Below are positions 9,050 through 16,942 of a stretch of 64,000 bases of DNA, one piece after another. The notes below the pieces were generated by a model. It searched no databases. It saw nothing but the letters and a program-made list of their open reading frames with translations, and was not told the DNA's origin. The translations under genes were made by a program, and so were the position numbers. Within the stretch, counting starts at the first letter, position 1; the number at the start of each line of letters is the position of its first letter. This stretch comes from Acetatifactor muris (GTDB taxonomy: Bacteria; Bacillota; Clostridia; Lachnospirales; Lachnospiraceae): assembly GCA_023663635.1 (NCBI GenBank), contig JAMPHD010000002.1, forward strand, positions 1 to 64,000, given 5' to 3'.

Positions 9050-10384
9050 CTATGCGTCCGTCACCCTCACCACGGACCCCATATCATAGTATCCCACCGT
9101 ATTCTTATCCGATACCACCGTGATGTTCAGCACATCATACAATCTGTGGTACACCTGAAAGGTATCCCCCTCAAATCCCGTCACGCCCAATGAGAGCAGA
9201 TATTCCCCTCCCTGCAGACTCATCTTCTGCGTGAAGGTCACATCCTTCACCTGCCCCGACTCCACCGGCTCTAAGAATGCCTTCTCGATCATGGAATTGG
9301 TGCCCGTGATCTCCGTGCCCTGCACATTCTTGATGGAGAAAGCAAAGATCGGAGACGGCAGCGCGTCCGTAAAACGCACTCTCATATGCACGGCAAACTC
9401 CGTGTCCTTTAGGACCGCCGCAGTCCGCGCATCTCTGTCATCCGTGATATAAAACTCCTCTATCACGGCCTGACCCGTGCCATACTCCTGGACCTGCGGG
9501 TTCTGCCCCTCCTTGGCGCTCTCCTGCTCCGGTCGGTCTCCTTTGGACTTTGCATCTGCCCCTGCCACCGGGTTCTCCCCGGGTTTCGCATCCTCCCCGT
9601 CTGCCGCGACATCCCCTTCCTGTTTCTCCCCGGGGATCTCATACTGTCCCACCAACACCCGTTTGTAGGCATCGATCATCTCCCTGGCGCTGCCCTCCCC
9701 CAGGAGATTTCCCTTGTTCAGCAAAAACACCCTGTCGCAATACTTGCTGATGCTGCTCAGATCGTGGCTGACAAACACGATGGTCTTGCCCATCTGCCGA
9801 AATTCCTCGAATTTATGATAGCACTTGGCCTGAAAGAACACATCCCCCACGGAGAGCGCCTCATCCACGATCAAAATCTCCGGCTCAATATTGATGGCCA
9901 CCGCGAAGGCCAGGCGCACGAACATACCGCTGGAATAGGTCTTCACCGGCTGATACACATAGTCGCCGATGTCCGCAAACTCCAGAATGGACGGCAGTTT
10001 TTCCTCGATCTCCCTCTCGGAAAATCCCATCATGGTGCCGTTTAAATAAATATTTTCTATGCCGTTGTACTCCTGATTGAAACCCGCGCCCAACTCAAGC
10101 AGCGCCGAGATCCTGCCGTTCACCGCCACCTCGCCCTCCGTGGGATTCAGCACGCCGGTGATGATCTTCAATATCGTGGACTTTCCGGACCCGTTGGTGC
10201 CGATGATGCCCACGGTCTCCCCGCGATAAATATTCATGCTGACGCCGTTCAGCGCAAAATGCAGCTTGTGGCTGCCCCGTCCCAGTCCTAAGGCCTCCTT
10301 CAGCCGATCCTGGGGTCTGTCATATAATTTGTAGACCTTGCGGACATTCCTGACCGCAATGGCGATTTCTCTCTGCTCACTCAT
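9050..10384 (-). CDS. wzt: Polysaccharide ABC exporter ATPase with C-terminal sugar-binding domain (Wzt)
   Basis: The 444-residue protein is the ATPase of an ABC-2 polysaccharide exporter. Visible motifs are Walker A GTNGSGKST (62-70), signature YSSGM (150-154, the form usual in Wzt), Walker B LIVDEALSVGD (171-181) and the switch His207. Residues about 306-424 form a beta-sandwich like the Wzt C-terminal domain that, in O8/O9a systems, recognises the capped end of the glycan. A hydrophilic linker (253-300) rich in Gly, Glu, Asp and Lys joins the two and is unusually long. It works with Wzm (12047-13030), although a membrane-protein gene sits between them. The ATG at 10384 has an AGGAG upstream. 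Presence of both this domain and a WbdD-like cap enzyme suggests cap-dependent export. Confidence 0.92.
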   Translation of the reverse strand: MSEQREIAIAVRNVRKVYKLYDRPQDRLKEALGLGRGSHKLHFALNGVSMNIYRGETVGIIGTNGSGKSTILKIITGVLNPTEGEVAVNGRISALLELGAGFNQEYNGIENIYLNGTMMGFSEREIEEKLPSILEFADIGDYVYQPVKTYSSGMFVRLAFAVAINIEPEILIVDEALSVGDVFFQAKCYHKFEEFRQMGKTIVFVSHDLSSISKYCDRVFLLNKGNLLGEGSAREMIDAYKRVLVGQYEIPGEKQEGDVAADGEDAKPGENPVAGADAKSKGDRPEQESAKEGQNPQVQEYGTGQAVIEEFYITDDRDARTAAVLKDTEFAVHMRVRFTDALPSPIFAFSIKNVQGTEITGTNSMIEKAFLEPVESGQVKDVTFTQKMSLQGGEYLLSLGVTGFEGDTFQVYHRLYDVLNITVVSDKNTVGYYDMGSVVRVTDA

Positions 10385-10396
10385 ACGCTCCGGCTC

Positions 10397-11929
10397 CTAT
10401 TCTTCGCGCTCCACACAGATCACGCCGTCTTTGCCATAGTAGGCCTCCAGCGCGCGATTGGACTCATCCTGCGGATTCCCGGACAGATCTCCCATACAGA
10501 TCGGCCAGGGTCTCCAGTGATAGGGCGTAAACTCCGCGATGGCCGCGTCGCTCTTCAAGATCTCCACCCTCTCCAGATACTCCTGATAAAAATTATAGGC
10601 CTCCCCAGTATGTACATAATGATAAGCCCCATAGGAGGAAAAATGCAATACCCTGTCAGGCTCCGCCCAAAACGCCGCGAGCGCCGCCGCTGCCATGGCG
10701 GGGTAAAACCACCATCGGTACATCCGGCCCGAAAGATTTTTCTTTTGACAGAGCCAACCGCACCAGTACACCAAATTTAATATCAACAACATCTGCCATG
10801 TGAGTTTCACCGCGTTTAAAGCCCTGTCCAGTCCGGCATGTCCCAGAGAGTACAGACTGGGGGTAAATCCCGTGGCATACAGGCAAAAGGACCACAGGCT
10901 CACCATCCCGGGCAGTCGGAAACGAAATCCGGTCCGCTTTACCATATGAGCGATCATCGGCAGCATCAGCGCCGCCAACACGATCGTCATCCATCCCGTG
11001 AACTCCCAAACATGTCCGGCCGCCTCCACAAAGGAATACAGGATCGAGCGGAGCGGGGACATGCCCCAACCCACATAGCTCGCCGCGCGGTTGGCATTGC
11101 CCGGGGCGCCCACGTTCCATGAAAATCCCCTGACATACACCGCCAACACCGGCAACAGGAATACGGTCTGTTTCCTTCGTCCGATACAGCCCGCCCCGAT
11201 CAGGCTTAAGACCAAAAGCAGTCCCTGCAGACAGGTGACATAGTTTCCTCCGGCCACCACAAAGCCCAATCCGGCTCCCGCGACCATCCATATACATTGT
11301 TTCCAAACGCGGTCCGCGCAGAGGATCTTCACGCACACGGCCGTCAGAAGAAGGGCAAAGGAATGCATCCCCACATAGTGAACGCCCCCGTTATACCAAT
11401 AAAATCCCTGTTGAGACGTATAGATCAAAAATTCCGCCATTGCCGCACTGACGGCCGCGATCCCCACCGCGTGGACCCGGTCCGCCCGCAGCACGTCGCG
11501 CAGCAGGACATACACCAATACACCCACGGACACGGCCAACAAAAGGATCAAAAATACCGGTCCCAAGTGATAATACTCCTCCCCCCACACACCGGGCATC
11601 AGAGTCATGAAAAAGATCGATCCATAGGTCCCCTGCCACGCGTACCAGGACATGGTGATACAGTCCTTTGCGCCCTTTAAGGCGCCGCGTATCGTGGGAT
11701 CCGCCTCGAGAGCCGTCTTGGCGTATCTGCCGTAATTGTAATCATCATACCAGGGCACGGAGTACCCGGCCATCCTGAGAAGAGGCCACAACAACAGGAT
11801 CAGCGCTGTCACGGCGCACGCCGCGTACAGGCCGGGTCCCGGGCGCCACTTTGCGATCCCTCGCAGTCTCTCTTTGATCCCCGCGACCGACGCACTTTTG
11901 CCGGCTTCGGTCTTATCATCTCCGACCAT
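10397..11929 (-). CDS. Polytopic membrane protein, putative GT-C enzyme
   Basis: The product has 510 residues and about 11 predicted membrane helices. After the first helix there is an external loop with WYDDYNYGRY, an acidic motif in the place where GT-C glycosyltransferases and related proteins carry their catalytic acidic residues. It is reminiscent of DUF6056 proteins, though I am not sure of the family. It lies between wzm and wzt, with good spacing of GGAGG to the ATG at 11929. The position suggests it modifies or anchors the exported polysaccharide outside the membrane. The C-terminal 60 residues are hydrophilic and mention no known motif. Confidence 0.65.
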   Translation of the reverse strand: MVGDDKTEAGKSASVAGIKERLRGIAKWRPGPGLYAACAVTALILLLWPLLRMAGYSVPWYDDYNYGRYAKTALEADPTIRGALKGAKDCITMSWYAWQGTYGSIFFMTLMPGVWGEEYYHLGPVFLILLLAVSVGVLVYVLLRDVLRADRVHAVGIAAVSAAMAEFLIYTSQQGFYWYNGGVHYVGMHSFALLLTAVCVKILCADRVWKQCIWMVAGAGLGFVVAGGNYVTCLQGLLLVLSLIGAGCIGRRKQTVFLLPVLAVYVRGFSWNVGAPGNANRAASYVGWGMSPLRSILYSFVEAAGHVWEFTGWMTIVLAALMLPMIAHMVKRTGFRFRLPGMVSLWSFCLYATGFTPSLYSLGHAGLDRALNAVKLTWQMLLILNLVYWCGWLCQKKNLSGRMYRWWFYPAMAAAALAAFWAEPDRVLHFSSYGAYHYVHTGEAYNFYQEYLERVEILKSDAAIAEFTPYHWRPWPICMGDLSGNPQDESNRALEAYYGKDGVICVEREE

Positions 11930-11966
11930 TTTAAACAGCCTCCGTCATTCCGTCCGCTCCCGCAAA

Positions 11967-12054
11967 GCCAAACCTACAATAGTCAAACCTACAGTATCAA
12001 ACCTATGATATCAAACCTATAACAGCCAAGCTTACGATGATCCGACTTACAATA
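11967..12054. repeat. Six degenerate 14-16 bp tandem repeats after wzm
   Basis: Six head-to-tail units occur at 11967-11981, 11982-11996, 11997-12010, 12011-12024, 12025-12040 and 12041-12054. The first four share the core TCAAACCTA(C/T) closely; the last two are diverged (CCAAGCTTAC, TCCGACTTAC). The last unit overlaps the wzm stop codon (12047-12049). The tract fills the gap between wzm and the next gene and is likely transcribed. It may be a slippage product; no stable hairpin is evident. Confidence 0.7.
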
Positions 12055-13030
12055 CATCCGCAAAATGCACTTTCAACCGCTTAAAGATCAACGCGCCGAT
12101 GCCGAACAGCACCACCGTCGCGATCCAAAAATACATTGTGGAAAAGAAATCCTCAAAGAACCACTGTCTCTCATAGATGGCGCTGCGATATCCGTTCACG
12201 ATGTAGACCAACGGATTCAGCTTGAGGATCGTCACCCATTTGTGACTGCCGATGGACCCCATGTCCCACAGGATCGGGGTGGCCCACATGCCGATCTGCA
12301 GCACAATGCCGATGATCTGTGACAGATCCTTAAAGAACACCACCACCGCGCAGGTGGTATAGCTGAGCGCCAACACAAAGACGAACAGACAGGCGCTGTA
12401 ATACACAAGCTGTATCGTGTAAATATTCGGATAATAACCGTAGACTGCCGCCACCACGAGCAGCACACCCACAAAGAAGACATGAATAAATGTGGCCGCG
12501 ATCACCTTGATGATGGGCAGGATACTGATCTTGAACACCACCTTTTTCACCAGATAATCGTATTCCCGCAGCGCGTTCGTGCCGTTGTTCCACGCCTCGC
12601 TGAAGAAAAACCATGGCACCAGCCCCGCCGTCAGAAACAGCACAAAGGGCACGTCCGCCGATGTCCTGCTCGCGTTGCCCCCCATGATGACATCGAACAC
12701 CACATAGTACATACCCACCGTGACCACCGGCTGCGCCATGGCCCAGAAACCGCCCAGATAGGACCCCGCGTATCGTTTCTTAAAGTCATTCTTCGCCAGT
12801 TTCCAGATGAGATGTCTGTTCTGCCACAACTCCACGGGCAGCACGGTAAATTTGTCATACCATCTGATAAAAATAAAACAAGAGACCAGGATCACCGCCA
12901 CCGATATGCCCTTCTTGAGCATCTCCTGCTCTGCGTCCGCGTTGGGATTGCTATGTAGCAGGATGACGGCCGCAAGCAGGAACGCCGCCGTGAGGAACAG
13001 GGTGATCCCGCCCTTTTTACTAATGTTCAT
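12047..13030 (-). CDS. wzm: Polysaccharide ABC exporter permease (Wzm)
   Basis: The 327-residue protein is an ABC-2 type permease. The family core starts near residue 65 with LIWKLAKNDFKKRYAGS, the amphipathic gate helix and cytoplasmic entry typical of Wzm/TagG, followed by six membrane helices (about 100-320) and the PILWDMG and LNPL motifs. The first 50 residues add two extra hydrophobic segments not usual for the family, whose typical length is about 260. It pairs with Wzt (9050-10384) to export an undecaprenyl-linked polymer. Its ATG lies inside the end of rfbC (11-nt overlap) with AAGGAG seven bases upstream, so translation is coupled to dTDP-sugar synthesis. Confidence 0.92.
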   Translation of the reverse strand: MNISKKGGITLFLTAAFLLAAVILLHSNPNADAEQEMLKKGISVAVILVSCFIFIRWYDKFTVLPVELWQNRHLIWKLAKNDFKKRYAGSYLGGFWAMAQPVVTVGMYYVVFDVIMGGNASRTSADVPFVLFLTAGLVPWFFFSEAWNNGTNALREYDYLVKKVVFKISILPIIKVIAATFIHVFFVGVLLVVAAVYGYYPNIYTIQLVYYSACLFVFVLALSYTTCAVVVFFKDLSQIIGIVLQIGMWATPILWDMGSIGSHKWVTILKLNPLVYIVNGYRSAIYERQWFFEDFFSTMYFWIATVVLFGIGALIFKRLKVHFADVL

Positions 13031-13577
13031 TCAAATACTCCTTCAGGCCGCCCCAATTTAAGTCCCGCTCCACCAGAAGAAGATTCATGTCCGGCGCGAT
13101 GGGCCAGTCTATGCCGATCTCGGGATCGTTGTAGCGAATGCCGCCCTCATCCCCGGGATGATAGAAATCCGTGCATTTATAACAAAATTCCGCATATTCC
13201 GACAACACCAGATAACCGTGGGCAAAATTCTTGGGAACGAAGAACTGTTTCTTGTTCTCCTCCGACAGCACGACGCCAAACCACTTGCCGAAGGTGGGAG
13301 AGCCCTGGCGCAGATCCACGGCCACATCAAACACCTCGCCCCTGATGGCGCGCACCAGCTTGTCCTGGGGAAATTCCTTCTGGAAGTGCAGCCCCCTGAG
13401 CACACCCCTCTTGGAGGCGGACTGATTGTCCTGCACGAACACTTCCGGGATGCCGGCCTCCTTGTACGCCTCATAGTGGTAGGTCTCCATGAAATACCCT
13501 CTCTCATCCCCAAACACCTTGGGGGTGATGATCTTCAATCCCTCGATCTCACATGTCTCCACTGTAATCTGTCCCAT
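13020..13577 (-). CDS. rfbC: dTDP-4-dehydrorhamnose 3,5-epimerase
   Basis: The 185-residue cupin enzyme epimerises dTDP-4-keto-6-deoxyglucose at C3 and C5 on the way to dTDP-L-rhamnose. The catalytic base His64 is in RGLHFQ (61-66), the acid Tyr133 in FCYK, and AHGY (119-122) is the usual downstream motif. Length matches the family. AAGGAG lies seven bases before the ATG. It is third of the dTDP-sugar genes in the operon, separated from rfbA by a GH25 gene. The final reductase, RfbD, is not in this window, so rhamnose synthesis must be completed by a gene elsewhere, or the keto sugar is used differently. Confidence 0.97.
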   Translation of the reverse strand: MGQITVETCEIEGLKIITPKVFGDERGYFMETYHYEAYKEAGIPEVFVQDNQSASKRGVLRGLHFQKEFPQDKLVRAIRGEVFDVAVDLRQGSPTFGKWFGVVLSEENKKQFFVPKNFAHGYLVLSEYAEFCYKCTDFYHPGDEGGIRYNDPEIGIDWPIAPDMNLLLVERDLNWGGLKEYLNEH

Positions 13578-13646
13578 TTTAACACTCCTTCTCTTTTTTG
13601 TCTGACCGTCTTGGCCGTCACTGCCTTCGGTCCCACACCTTGTCGT

Positions 13647-14942
13647 CTATTCATACATGATGTTCATATCCACATTGCCGCTTATGCCGTCGATCTTGCC
13701 CTTGGAGCTGTACTGCCACATACGGTAATACCCCTGATACAGAGGTACGCTGCGATACTCAGCGAGCCATATGTAATAATCTTCCAGTCTCTCCGTGTGC
13801 AGATTGTGATTGTACCAGTTACGGCTGGCGTAGACGCCCGACTTATAACCCGCGTTCTCAATGGTTCTGCAGAAAGCCTCGCAGACCAGAGTGCGCGTAT
13901 CCGCGTCCAATCCGTCCGCCCTGCCGTTTCCGCCCGCGCCCTCCGTGTCGATGAAGATGGGATAAGTGATGTCATATTCCCGCACCCACTTGAGTACCGC
14001 CGACGCCTCCTCCACGGCCTCCACCTCGTTGGTGGCCTGCGTGAAGAAATAGATCCCCACCGGGATGCCGGATGAGGACGCGCCCTTCATATTGGCGTCA
14101 AAATAGATATCCTGCACCAGACTGCCCGTGACGGAGCCCCGATAACCCGCGCGGACGATGGCAAATTCCACGCCGGCGTTCTTGACCTTGTCCCAGTCGA
14201 TGTCCCCGTTCCACTTGGAGACATCAATGCCGGTGAGCGTGCGCCCGGAGAAGAATTTCAGATCCGTCATCTCCGTCTTGTCCGCGTCCGCCAAAGCGTC
14301 TCTCACCCGGCTGTCCTCGGCCTCCGCGTCCACCTCATCCTCGGTCTTTATCAAAAGGGAGATGTCGTCTATGGCCAGATATTCCACCTTGTCCTTGACC
14401 CGCACCCTCGTCTGACTGACAGGCACTTTATAGCCGCTGATCGGCGAAAGCTGCACAAAGTACTCCCCCGCCGCCAGATCTCCGATATAGATGACGCCGT
14501 CCTGATCCAGATCCTTGTAGGAACCCTCCCTATCCGATTCGGTCTCTCCGGCTCCGGTCAGCTCCACAAAGAATCCCTCTCCCTCCACGGGTATGCCCTC
14601 GTTGTTCACCACCTGAATGCGCAGATCCTTCTCCACGGAAGTCACCACAAGAGACAGACGGTTACTCATATCCTTCGCCGCCTCCAGCACCGGATTGAGT
14701 ATGGGGTCAAAGAATCCCTCATCCCTCTCAAAAGCCTTCAGATCATTGCCGATCTGCCCGTTCCGGATCGCCTGTCCTCCGCTCTGCGATTCATCCCGGG
14801 TCTGCGTCTCATCCTGTGTCTTGTTTGAAACCTGCGGCCTGTCGGGAGTCACATCGCGGTTGGCGTAGAGCACCGTGGCCGCCACGATCAGGATTGCGGC
14901 CATGCAGGACAGGACGGCCGTTTTCTTTAATTTAGAGTCCAT
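13647..14942 (-). CDS. Membrane-anchored GH25 muramidase-like protein, short paralog
   Basis: The 431-residue protein has one N-terminal membrane anchor (about 8-27), a hydrophilic spacer, a small beta domain (about 95-192) resembling SpaA/Cna-B modules, and a GH25 domain (about 235-431). Catalytic acidic residues are visible: Asp240 in GIDVSKWNG and Asp332/Glu334 in FIDTEG. It should face the wall and cleave or bind peptidoglycan next to N-acetylmuramate. It is a shorter relative of the protein at 16943-19852, sharing the anchor, beta module and GH25 order. It sits between rfbA and rfbC with an 11-nt overlap to rfbA, so wall hydrolysis is expressed with glycan synthesis. Activity on its own wall is inferred. 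Confidence 0.88.
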   Translation of the reverse strand: MDSKLKKTAVLSCMAAILIVAATVLYANRDVTPDRPQVSNKTQDETQTRDESQSGGQAIRNGQIGNDLKAFERDEGFFDPILNPVLEAAKDMSNRLSLVVTSVEKDLRIQVVNNEGIPVEGEGFFVELTGAGETESDREGSYKDLDQDGVIYIGDLAAGEYFVQLSPISGYKVPVSQTRVRVKDKVEYLAIDDISLLIKTEDEVDAEAEDSRVRDALADADKTEMTDLKFFSGRTLTGIDVSKWNGDIDWDKVKNAGVEFAIVRAGYRGSVTGSLVQDIYFDANMKGASSSGIPVGIYFFTQATNEVEAVEEASAVLKWVREYDITYPIFIDTEGAGGNGRADGLDADTRTLVCEAFCRTIENAGYKSGVYASRNWYNHNLHTERLEDYYIWLAEYRSVPLYQGYYRMWQYSSKGKIDGISGNVDMNIMYE

Positions 14943-15801
14943 TCGCTACCTCTGTCAAATACTTGCCGTAATTCGTCTTCATCAGGGGCTTGGCCAGTTC
15001 CAAGAGCTGCTCCCTGTCGATGAAACCGCGCTTGTACGCGATCTCCTCAATGCAGGAAATGTAGAGCCCCTGCCTTTTTTGGAATGCCGCCACGAAATCC
15101 GACGCGTCCAGCAGCGCATCGTGATTGCCCGTATCCAACCATGCAAAACCGCGCCCGAGCTGCTGCACTTTGAGCGTCCCCCTGCGGAGATACTCATTGT
15201 TGATGCTCGTGATCTCTATCTCACCTCTGGCGGAGGGTTTCACATTCCTCGCGATCTCCACCACGTCATTGTCATAAAAGTACAGCCCCGGCACCGCGTA
15301 GTTGGACTTGGGATGCTCCGGTTTCTCCTCGATGGACAGAGCCCGTCCCTCCTCGTCAAACTCCACCACGCCGTACTCTCTGGGATCTCTCACATAGTAT
15401 CCGAAGATCGTGGCGCCCTCCTCTCTGGAGGCCACCTCCCTGAGCACTTTCGAGAAACTCTGTCCATAGAAGATATTGTCCCCGAGGACCAGAGCCACTC
15501 TGTCTGTTCCGATAAAATCCGCCCCGATGATGAAAGCGTCCGCCAACCCTCTGGGCTGCTCCTGCACCGCATAGGAAATCTCCATGCCCAACTGATGTCC
15601 GGTCCCCAAGAGTTCCTCAAACACCGGCAGATCTCTGGGCGTGGAAATGATCAGCACCTCTCTGATCCCCGCCAACATCAAAGTGGACAGCGGATAGTAG
15701 ATCATGGGCTTGTCATAGACAGGCATGATCTGTTTGGAGATCGCCTTTGTCAAAGGATACAGTCTGGTGCCGGAACCTCCGGCCAAAATAATACCTTTCA
15801 T
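14932..15801 (-). CDS. rfbA: Glucose-1-phosphate thymidylyltransferase
   Basis: The 289-residue enzyme joins glucose-1-phosphate and dTTP to give dTDP-glucose, the first step of the dTDP-6-deoxysugar pathway. The nucleotide-binding signature [11 protein letters not shown] is at residues 8-18, followed by the typical [16 protein letters not shown] stretch. Length and colinearity match RmlA/RfbA. It follows rfbB with a 42-nt gap and overlaps the start of the next GH25 gene. Its product supplies both the RfbC branch here and the WecE branch in operon 2. A purine-rich GGGGGAAG stretch precedes the ATG at 15801. Confidence 0.97.
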   Translation of the reverse strand: MKGIILAGGSGTRLYPLTKAISKQIMPVYDKPMIYYPLSTLMLAGIREVLIISTPRDLPVFEELLGTGHQLGMEISYAVQEQPRGLADAFIIGADFIGTDRVALVLGDNIFYGQSFSKVLREVASREEGATIFGYYVRDPREYGVVEFDEEGRALSIEEKPEHPKSNYAVPGLYFYDNDVVEIARNVKPSARGEIEITSINNEYLRRGTLKVQQLGRGFAWLDTGNHDALLDASDFVAAFQKRQGLYISCIEEIAYKRGFIDREQLLELAKPLMKTNYGKYLTEVANGL

Positions 15802-15843
15802 ACTTCCCCCATTTCGCCGCCTTGCGGTATTTGTTATCGCGTG

Positions 15844-16929
15844 TTATCTGTTGCCGTACATATCCTCATAATATTTCTGATAGTCGCCGCTTGTCACGTT
15901 CTTCATCCATTCCGCGTGCTCGAAATACCACGCGATGGTCTTTCGGATCCCTTCTTTGAACATGGTCTCCGGCTCCCAACCGATCTCGGATCTGATCTTG
16001 TCCGGCGCGATGGCATATCTGCGGTCATGTCCCTTGCGGTCCTCCACATAAGTGATGAGCTCTTCGCTCACCAAAGCCTTGCGGGGATCCGTATCCGGCA
16101 GCATCTCCTGCAGAGTGTCCAGAATAATATGCAGGATCTCGATATTTTGTTTCTCATTGTGTCCGCCGATATTGTAGGTCTCGAAGAGTCTTCCCTGCTC
16201 CTGTACCATGTCTATGGCCTTGGCATGATCCTCCACATACAGCCAGTCGCGGACATTTTTGCCGTCCCCGTACACGGGCAGTTTCTTGCCCTGCAGCGCG
16301 TTATTGATCATCAGCGGGATAAATTTCTCCGGGAACTGATAGGGCCCGTAGTTGTTGGAACAGTTCGTGATATTGGCCGGAAATCCGTAGGTGTCCATAT
16401 AGGCCTTCACCAACAGATCCGAGCTCGCCTTGCTGGCGGAGTAGGGACTGTGGGGATCATAGGGCGTGGTCTCATAGAAAAACGCCGTCTCATCGTCCGG
16501 AAGACTGCCGTACACTTCGTCCGTGGACACATGCAGGAATTTTTTGCCCTCCTTAAAACTGCCGTCCGGCTGTTCCCATGCGGCCTTGGCGCAGTTGAGC
16601 ATCACTGCGGTGCCAAGCACATTGGTCTGCACGAACACCTCAGGATTGACGATGCTGCGGTCCACATGGCTCTCCGCCGCGAAATGCACCACCCGGTCGA
16701 TGTCATTCTCCGCGAAAATCTTACTGATGGCATCTTTGTCACAGATATCCGCATGTACAAAAGTATAATTGGCTCTGTTCTCCACATCCTTCAGATTCTC
16801 CAAATTGCCCGCATAAGTCAGGAGATCCACATTGATGATGCGGATCTTGTCACCATATTTGCGAAACATATAGTGAATGTAATTGGAGCCGATAAACCCT
16901 GCTCCTCCCGTCACGAGATAAGTTCTCAT
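15844..16929 (-). CDS. rfbB: dTDP-glucose 4,6-dehydratase
   Basis: The 361-residue extended SDR enzyme converts dTDP-glucose to dTDP-4-keto-6-deoxyglucose. The NAD motif GGAGFIGSN is at 8-16, the STDEVYG block at 135-141 carries the catalytic Asp137/Glu138, and YSASK places Tyr163 and Lys167. Length matches the family. AAGGAGG lies eight bases before the ATG. It follows the long GH25 gene with a 13-nt gap. Its product is the branch point between RfbC (13020-13577) and the aminotransferase WecE (26079-27209). Confidence 0.97.
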   Translation of the reverse strand: MRTYLVTGGAGFIGSNYIHYMFRKYGDKIRIINVDLLTYAGNLENLKDVENRANYTFVHADICDKDAISKIFAENDIDRVVHFAAESHVDRSIVNPEVFVQTNVLGTAVMLNCAKAAWEQPDGSFKEGKKFLHVSTDEVYGSLPDDETAFFYETTPYDPHSPYSASKASSDLLVKAYMDTYGFPANITNCSNNYGPYQFPEKFIPLMINNALQGKKLPVYGDGKNVRDWLYVEDHAKAIDMVQEQGRLFETYNIGGHNEKQNIEILHIILDTLQEMLPDTDPRKALVSEELITYVEDRKGHDRRYAIAPDKIRSEIGWEPETMFKEGIRKTIAWYFEHAEWMKNVTSGDYQKYYEDMYGNR

Positions 16930-16942
16930 TGTTTTATCCTCC

